Under the pieces are notes generated by a model, which saw only the letters and a list, made by a program, of their open reading frames with translations, was not told the DNA's origin and searched no databases. A program made the translations under genes and the position numbers. From assembly GCA_947396885.1 (NCBI GenBank), contig OX377201.1, positions 27,443,923 to 27,507,922 of the forward strand: DNA of 64,000 nucleotides. The letters run 5' to 3'. How positions within the stretch are numbered: position 1 is the first letter of the stretch; each line of letters starts with the position of its first letter. This document shows positions 30,921 through 64,000 of the stretch, in pieces. The DNA comes from Heligmosomoides polygyrus polygyrus (taxonomy: Eukaryota > Nematoda > Chromadorea > Rhabditida > Heligmosomidae).

Positions 30921-32200
30921 TGCGGCGCGAGGCAGCGCAGTTGGAGAAGACGCCGGATGTCGCATGCATCCGATTTCAGGTTCTTGGTTCGGATTTTCTT
31001 CCCAGTCCCACCAAACTTTCCATGTTTCGGGGGTAGGTGAATTGGTACCAGATTTGTTTCATCTGAAAGAATAGGACACTGACTTGTTTTCGGCTGGTCG
31101 CGCCAACGCATTCTATGAGCCAGGTAAAGGTTAAAGTTTGCGATAGTCAATCTCTTTGTGGGATTCACCACGCATTCTATTCATCCTATACGGAATAGCG
31201 TGGAGGCAATCTGAATGTGTATTTACCCAGTACTGTGACTTGCCAGCCCATAGACTGGCCAGTATTTCGCCCTTCTGATACAAGTCTAGTACCATTTCAT
31301 TGAAGAAAGGATGGAAGGCTTGTTGCTCTGGGTAGAAAATCCCAACTCTGCATACACAAGTCTAGGTCAAATACACATTCTATTATGGTTTTCTCCACGA
31401 CATCACGTAGAAGTAATGCAATACGTTAATTATATGGGCAACCATGTAAATAAATAAAAAAGTGAATAAAAGATTAACACAAGGCATCAATCAGAAAGTA
31501 AGCAGTGCATCACCGTGCATGTTACTTAGCAAACTAGAAAAACTTAGGGAAAACAAAAACCGAGCGACCTAGAAGTTGGCAAACTGAAAACAAATAAAGG
31601 AATGAATAATGAATGAAGGATAAAGGACTGTGTTTTCAATCCCTTTTTGGAACGCGCCACGCATTCTATTTCTACAGGATGTATTGGAGGCGACTTACAA
31701 AGCTCTTGTGTTCTTTTGTTTTTGTTCTTACATCCGTATAAGGGTAGAAACGAAACGGATGTAGGATTTTATTTGCCTTTGGACTTTCTTCTGCTTACAT
31801 GCGTATTTGGCCATACAGTGAATTGCGGCGGAAAGCCGATCAACAAGTCAGCGCCTTGTCCTCCCAAATAAAACTAAATAAAACTGGTTCCCCGACCCCG
31901 GAGGTATGGATGACTTGATTGGCCTAGACGGGAAATCTGAACCATGAAGCTGGTATCAGCCGGCACCTCCAGCGAATGCGCAACAGTGCCCAAAAAATGA
32001 ATGCTAACACTATTACTCGAAAACTAGAAATCTTGATAACTGGAACCAACAAACTTGAAAACTAGAAAATTAGGTTATGGAACCTCAACGTGTTATCCGT
32101 AAAATTCATTACAAATACACACTCGAATTCCCTCTAGCATATTCCGTAGAAGTAGAATGAGTGGCACATTCCGAAAGCGGTTGATTAACGCCGAATTATC
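30921..32200. mobile_element. Cluster of broken family A SINEs
   Basis: At least four scrambled pieces: a + head (GGCAGCGCAGTTGGAGAAG, 30930 on), a minus piece at 31157-31370 (CACGCATTCTATTCATCCTA), a minus copy at 31613-31985 (head end CCGGCACCTCC, with an unrelated insertion of about 110 bp at 31690-31800), and a + tail piece near 32110-32165 (TCCGTAGAAGTAGAATG). The region looks like a preferred landing site or repeated rearrangement. Confidence 0.65.
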
Positions 32201-32209
32201 CTCTTCTCC

Positions 32210-32579
32210 TTATGCTCGGTCGCTGTCATGATCCATTCGAAGCAAAAGGTTCTTTGAGCGATAGTTAATCCCAATAGTATACCTACACTGGCAAAGTGAA
32301 CTGAGTCTTTCATCTTTCACAAAATCGACAGCCGTTTTCTTATAATTCGACGCCCTGTAGGGAAGGTATAGTTTCCAATCGGCTTTTTGGACCACTATAT
32401 AGAACACTTGTACACTGAAAAACATGAAAATCGTGTAGAAAATCAATTTCCTTCCTAGCAGTTAAGTATTCGTCGGCGTTTCCTGAAGCTGCTGCAGATG
32501 ATTTTCTTTCACTAGTTGTTTTCACTATCATAGTGACTTTCTTGGTCTTGTCGCTGCTGAATCCATCGAGAGCAAGCAT
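32210..32579 (-). pseudogene. Frameshifted minus-strand ORF pair, hypothetical
   Basis: From ATG at 32579 (minus) a frame reads MLALDGFSSDKTKKVTMIVK then SERKSSAAASGNADEYLTAR. Near 32410 a second frame takes over with VQVFYIVVQKADWKLYLPYR and KKTAVDFVKDERLSSLCQCR. Both look protein-like but no GT-AG intron joins them, so it is a frameshifted relic, an exon pair I misread, or chance. No domain recognised. Confidence 0.28.
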
Positions 32580-33037
32580 TTGATCGCGTCAATGCGCAAG
32601 GCGGCGCCTAAACTCAGGTGTCTCATCCGTACCATTTCTTAACGGGTAAACGTCTGGCAAGCGAGGCATACATAGGTGCTGCAGCAGTTGCTAGCCAGCA
32701 ATTGTTGGGGTAGATTTATAATGATAGCCAATTTGGTAAATAGGTATCGATTTTTGAGACGTATTTTTTAGCTCTCAAAAATGTCTAGCCCCAACTTTGA
32801 GCCGTTTTCAGTCTTGCTCTCACAATCAGGCATTTGGTTACACGGCCCGGAAAATTTCCCCGCTGAGTGGTACTCCTTTATTTTTTTCAAACAGTGTTGT
32901 ACTGATGTTTGCATACAAATTTCTAGGATCAATGTTATATTCTTCACTTTGTTGTCTTTTTTAAAGTAAACTATGATTGAGTTTAAAAAACAAGCAAATT
33001 TATGACGTTTGTTTTACTTAAATTGTTTCGCTTATAG
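32580..33037. other. Upstream flank of the TatD-type gene
   Basis: ATG at 32781 (MSSPNFEPFS) followed by TCA|GTCTTG could be a first exon in phase with 33038, but the donor is weak. Otherwise no feature. Confidence 0.3.
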
Positions 33038-59832
<26,795 letters not shown>

Positions 59833-60181
59833 GTAAGTAGTTGCTTTGGCAATGTACATTTGTTCAAAGGCTGTTAAATCAAAAACAAAGGTTCAATCAG
59901 TAGCCTTTTTAATTAAACGAATGATTCTATTCTGCTGTAATTTTAATTGTTTATTTTACGTATGTCAAATGCCCATCCCTAAATTGTTTGGACATGAGGA
60001 AAGGACTCGAGTATGAATCAGACGGATGGCTATTCTTCACAAATTAGAATTAATCTGCGAAGAGAAAACGAGCCTAATAAGAAACTGCTCGCGCATTGAG
60101 CAGCAGGAGTAGTCGTTGCAGTGAGACTGTGGGCATTTTTGATGTCAATACTGTTTATCTTACTTCACTTATCGTCGTCTT
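59833..60181. other. Intronic or intergenic, nothing recognised
   Basis: No terminal exon of the TatD-type gene found. Confidence 0.4.
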
Positions 60182-60560
60182 ACAAGGGAAGGGTCTGAAG
60201 CGTATGTCTGAACGGAAAGGGCGGGTCATATAGGGGAATCCCACCCCTCAATTATTATGAAAATGTGTTTTTTTACCAAGTCGGTAAACCCGAGGAGTAT
60301 GGGATCCTTGAAGTTACAGTGGAATCGGCGCCTCACGAGTTCGGGGGTCTTGTACGCCTGCGATGCCTCTGCCGGCAAGCTGCTCGGAGCGTAGTGGATA
60401 GTGGCGTTGCTTCCCACGAGGGGTCGGGGGCTCGATTCTCCTGCTCTGCTCTACTTTGGCATTTTATCTGATTGGTTGGGATTTGGAGGATTCTGACGTC
60501 TATACCATTTTCAGAGGTTTTTTTTTGGCGATTTCTCCAGCTGGATGCTGTGGAGAGTAC
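60182..60560 (-). mobile_element. tRNA-like SINE, family D, left member of an inverted pair
   Basis: Blocks AAGGGTCTGAAGCGTATGTC, CCACCCCTCAATTATTATGA, GTAGTGGATAGTGGCG and GGGGGCTCGATTCTCCTGCT match the right member (61115-61485) in inverse order. The GTAGTGG/CTCGATTC pair is a decayed A/B-box arrangement on the + strand, so the element direction is uncertain. Confidence 0.6.
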
Positions 60561-60693
60561 CCTTCTTGCGACCGGTTTATTACTGGCCAGATTTTTAACC
60601 CTCGTCAACTTCAAGTTAACGTGCTTCCAAGTCCTTTAATTTGCAGGATACACAGACCACGTTTCTCATTTGAACCACCTCCGACGTCACATC

Positions 60694-60867
60694 CTGGGGC
60701 CGGATTCATCAAAGTTACTGCAGTAACTTTAACGGAGAATTATAAGCGAAAGCTCAGATAACGCGGCCTATCGCTCACCATATCGCTTGATAGGTCGCGT
60801 TATCTGAGCTTTCGCTTACAATTCGCCGTTAAAGTTACTGCAGTAACTTTGATGAATCCGGCCCCTG
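60694..60867. mobile_element. Palindromic MITE, family A, copy 4, near perfect
   Basis: Ends GGGGCCGGATTCATCAAAGT and perfect inverse. Arms of about 80 bp match almost base for base, including AAAGTTACTGCAGTAACTTT at each end of the interior. The youngest-looking copy of the family. It lies between the two inverted SINEs. Confidence 0.85.
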
Positions 60868-61020
60868 GTCCGTTTTGGAAATCCGGACAGGATGGCTTTT
60901 CCCGAGGTCACTGGTCCATGTAGGAAACAGACTGTGAGAGCCTGTAGCCTTTATACGCTGCCCGTATTCTGCCCAGTGCTACTTTGTGCACTTTGTACCT
61001 GTGTATCACTGATGTTGAAC

Positions 61021-61040
61021 ATTTATTTATTTATTTATTA
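61021..61040. repeat. (TTTA)n simple repeat
   Basis: About four TTTA units beside the right SINE. Confidence 0.8.
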
Positions 61041-61114
61041 CTCTCGAGAGCGCACCACAACACCAAAGAACCAGCCAAACAAACAAAACAACCGTTTATT
61101 TATACATCATAATG

Positions 61115-61485
61115 TTGAATACCACAGCATGCAGCTGGAAAATTACGCAAAACACATTATAGACGTCAAAATCCCCCAAATCTCAACCAGTCACTTGAAA
61201 TGCAAAAATGAAGCGGTGCAGAGGAACCGAATTCCGACCTTCCTCGCACGAAGCAACACACTATCCACTGCACCCCGAGCCGTTTGACGGCAGTGGCATC
61301 GCAGGCGTACAACAGGCCCTCCAGCGCTCAAGAGACGCAGATTCCATAGTAACTTCAAGGACTCCTTAGATTTGACGAATTAGCAGCAAAGAAACGCGTT
61401 TTTATACTAATTGAGGGGTGGTGATTCTTCCTATATGACTCGCTCTCCCCGTTCAGACATACGCTTCAGACCCTTCCCTTGTTAG
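61115..61485 (+). mobile_element. tRNA-like SINE, family D, right member of an inverted pair
   Basis: Inverse of 60182-60560: CCACAGCATGCAGCTGGAAA, ACACACTATCCACTGCACCC, TTGAGGGGTGGTGATTCTTC and CGTTCAGACATACGCTTCAG. Scraps of the same family near 27191 and 28453. Confidence 0.6.
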
Positions 61486-62071
61486 TTCATGTGTGCTTAT
61501 GATGGATGAAGACGTCCATCGCCTCCTAAGTGAAGTACGCTGCACATACAACTTACACAGCGTCTTGTGTGGACACTCAGATGCGCATTTTTTCTCACTT
61601 TACCTCCGATGAAGGAGTCAGATGCCTGCTAGCAGTATTGGATTATTGGAAACTATTGGATGTGTGTAATGGAACTAATCGCCTACTAGTCACCACTAGT
61701 TCCGGGGCATCCTGCTCACTGCCTCACCCGACCTACCACATTATTTGCAATTAAGTGACCTATTTCATTTCAAAGTGGACTCAATCCACGAAGAAGATGA
61801 CTGTAGATGTTCACACTGGTTTGCTCCTGTTAGTCACCAACAGCCGTCCGTCTGGCATAAGATTTGATCTGTTGGCGGTCCCTTATTTCCTCTCTTTCCG
61901 TTCTGTGTGGCTTAGATGTCGCTGCAGAATAAAAAGGTCTCTGGGAGGGTAACTTAGGAAATGCCTTTGGTTGCTTCAACCCTTTGAACAGGGCGACGAC
62001 GACGAACCGTCTGCCAAATAGAGCGATCTTATCATTCTCGGTCTGACTGAATGGCGACAACTAGGAATTAA
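61486..62071. other. No gene recognised
   Basis: Short frames only (for example 61530-61754, 61830-62060 minus) without domains or splice context. Confidence 0.45.
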
Positions 62072-62352
62072 AATAAAGGATAAAGGACGACGTTACTCAT
62101 TCCTTTTTGGGATGCGCCACGCATTCTTTTACGGGACATCGTTGAGACGATTTGAATACATATTTGGCCATACAATGACTTGCGGTGGCCACCCGACAAA
62201 CAAGTCAGCGCTTTATCCTTCCCAGGCAAGCCTGATACCAATTCACCGACCCCGGAGGGATGGAAGGCTTGGTTGGCCTGAGCGGGAAATCCGAACCAGG
62301 AATCTGGTCGGGTGCACGCGACAGCTGGCACCTCCTCCGACTGTGCTACACA
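62072..62352 (-). mobile_element. tRNA-derived SINE, family A, near full length
   Basis: Tail AAATAAAGGATAAAGGACGA on the left; body TGGAAGGCTTGGTTGGCCTG and GAAATCCGAACCAGGAATCT; head CACCTCCTCCGACTGTGCTA on the right. On the minus strand TAGCACAGTCGGAGGAGG fits an A box. Confidence 0.85.
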
Positions 62353-63654
62353 CACCCTGAGAACTAAAATAAGAGCAATTGTTCCGAAATTTATGGAAAG
62401 CCAAACTTTGAATGTAAACTAGACAAGGTTTAACGTTTAAAGTCGAAGCACATTTTTAATTCAAAAGCACTTTTAACTTTCTTTGATGGCTATGTAGTCG
62501 CCTGCATTTCTTTCAGCTATGTTTTCAGGCTTCCTTAAAGTTACTTTCTTCTTTTTCTTTTTTTTACTGAAAAAAAAAACAATGTGTTTCCTGGGTGGCG
62601 TACAAAATGTGTGCGCGCTGCACTTTACTCGGACATCATTGTTTCATCTAGTCAAATAGGCGTAAATGTTTCTTATACGGAGCAGCGCAATGGCGAATTG
62701 CGCGATTTTACGACCTTTGTTTGTGCTCAAGCAGTGTATCTATTCTTTCGAGCACGCTATATATTATTGTAAAGTAAAAAAGGATAACGCTCGGCGTTAA
62801 TTAATCCATTCAAGGACTTTATGCAGAGCAGTAAATAAATTTCCGATGAAAGTGAACGTAAATTTCTCAAATCGAATGCTTATTTTGACTTCATTAGGTG
62901 CGTTTTGTAACATTTGAAATGCGTGAATTTAGACTTGTAAGCTGTTCAGGTTAATTCAAAAATTGTCCAATTTCACCTGAACTCGGTGTAGCTTGTTAAA
63001 ACTGATCTCCTTTTTTTGTAGGTTCCACTAGCCCCCTCCCCTTTTTTCTATTTCATGGGAGTAACAAATTGGTTGCAAATACGTTAGCATCCTTGCCAGA
63101 AATTTCATGACGATTTAAGTTTCTGAAGTACCAAGGAGATCTAATACTCATAGCATGAGGACGCAAGCTTTTGAGGCAAAACGCCACCGTTCTTTCGAAA
63201 CCATTCCCGGAAGCCTCACTATCGACGAGCTGGAATGCTGTTTGCGAGGTGTCACCTCCTGTTTGTCCGTCAATGTTCGCTCATTCTCCTCCATGTTTAA
63301 CCATCTGTCTCATCTACCGCGAAGTGTATCACTTCGCTCCGAGACAACGGCGCCAGTCCACGCTTCAAACAAACACGACTTGCTCGCGTATGCGCCTAAC
63401 ACCTTACAGCGCCCGATCGACGTCCGGTACACGTGCCGTGCTCGCAAATGTTAGCTCAGGTCGTCTATTTTTAGCCACGAGCTTTTCTGGTAGCGAATGT
63501 ATTTTCTCAGTGGTCTGTGGTCGTGTGCAAATTAAATGGGTTAAGTTGTCAATACTTTGTTTGTGCCGCTCGAGGTTGTTACGGTGGATCTTTATTTGCC
63601 AGGCCTAATGTTTCGACGCCCCCGTCTTCAGAGGCCTGAACGTGGTGCAACTGT
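62353..63654. other. No supported gene
   Basis: A scrap of foldback family C near 62940-63005. Frames at 63155-63608 overlap in two registers and show no domain. GTCTTCAGAGGCCTGAACGT near 63623 is part of a dispersed repeat also at 45892 and 49811. Confidence 0.4.
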
Positions 63655-64000
63655 TAGATAAGCGATTTACCCCACCAAACGCTATCCCCACTCTAGCGGT
63701 TTCGCTTCCTTAGAGAAATCACCCCTGAAAACCCATTCAAAGAGGGATAAACTCACGTTTGATCCACCTATGGAGTGCTTTCGCAGCTCTCTGTTAGTAC
63801 GAGCAGGCGAATGAGATTTACTGTGCGGTGCTAGATAGTATAAGATAAAGATAACGACCTGCACATGCGCCCTTCCATTCTACAGCTCGCATTTTGGCAC
63901 AAACGGCAGAAAATCATTCGTAATTGACGGGGGTGATTTCTCTAAGGAAGCGAAACCGCTAGAGTGGGGATAGCGTTTGGTGGGGTAAATTGCTTATCTA
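63655..64000. mobile_element. TIR element reaching the right edge
   Basis: TAGATAAGCGATTTACCCCA at 63655 and its inverse at the very end of the window form TIRs of about 69 bp with one mismatch, including TCTAGCGGTTTCGCTTCCTT. No transposase inside, so non-autonomous. A diverged copy lies at 3880-4190. Whether it extends past 64000 cannot be seen. Confidence 0.8.

Overview
This window looks like nuclear DNA of a nematode, most likely a parasitic clade V (strongylid or hookworm-like) worm. That placement is inferred from the exon/intron style (exons of 50-150 bp, introns from 42 bp to several kb, acceptors ending TTTTCAG or close to it), from the mariner, Tc3-like, RTE-like and Ty3/gypsy fragments, and from the very high density of foldback MITEs and tRNA-derived SINEs. 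There are no operon-like bacterial genes, no rRNA and no CRISPR array. One 200-N assembly gap lies at 11417-11616.

Two host genes can be assembled by eye, both on the + strand and both incomplete. (1) 6.1-9.6 kb: an MBT-repeat (malignant brain tumour) chromatin-protein gene, nine phase-compatible exons, about 320 codons, with a clear MBT signature (DPRCHPIGWA). Its 3' part is not found: a mariner-family element, a Tc3-like element, the gap and a gypsy fragment follow directly. (2) 33.0-59.8 kb: a TatD-family metal-dependent hydrolase gene most like TATDN2. Fifteen phase-compatible exons give about 455 codons: a Ser/Thr/Pro-rich N-terminal region of about 170 residues, then the hydrolase core with the SHCH, GCHPHY, GECGLDY, VIHCR, IHRHCFTG and ETDAP motifs. 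First and last exons are not found. Weaker coding signals are a single DnaJ C-terminal (DUF1977-like) exon at 0.7 kb, a long open exon at 25.1-25.6 kb, a Cys-rich terminal exon at 26.3-26.5 kb, and a frameshifted minus-strand ORF pair at 32.2-32.6 kb.

The rest is mobile and repetitive DNA. DNA transposons: five Tc1/mariner-superfamily insertions with visible terminal inverted repeats (9.7-11.0, 23.1-24.4, 29.3-30.2, 37.9-38.8, 39.0-40.2 kb), one Tc3-like 5' end (11.06 kb), a possible Helitron (40.3-41.1 kb) and a TTAA-flanked piggyBac-like MITE (51.9-52.2 kb). Retroelements: a Ty3/gypsy pol fragment, a CR1/jockey-like LINE 3' end split by a mariner, two RTE-like reverse transcriptase remnants. 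SINEs: at least four families with tRNA-like A/B-box heads. MITEs and foldback elements: at least five families.

The TATDN2-like gene carries most of these elements in its introns, some within 25-30 bp of a splice site. The MBT gene is bordered by them and may be broken by them. I see no new enzymatic system that I can defend. The least ordinary structures are a head-to-head mariner dimer, an inverted pair of complete tRNA-like sequences in one long palindrome, and tRNA-like SINE units arranged as tandem dimers.
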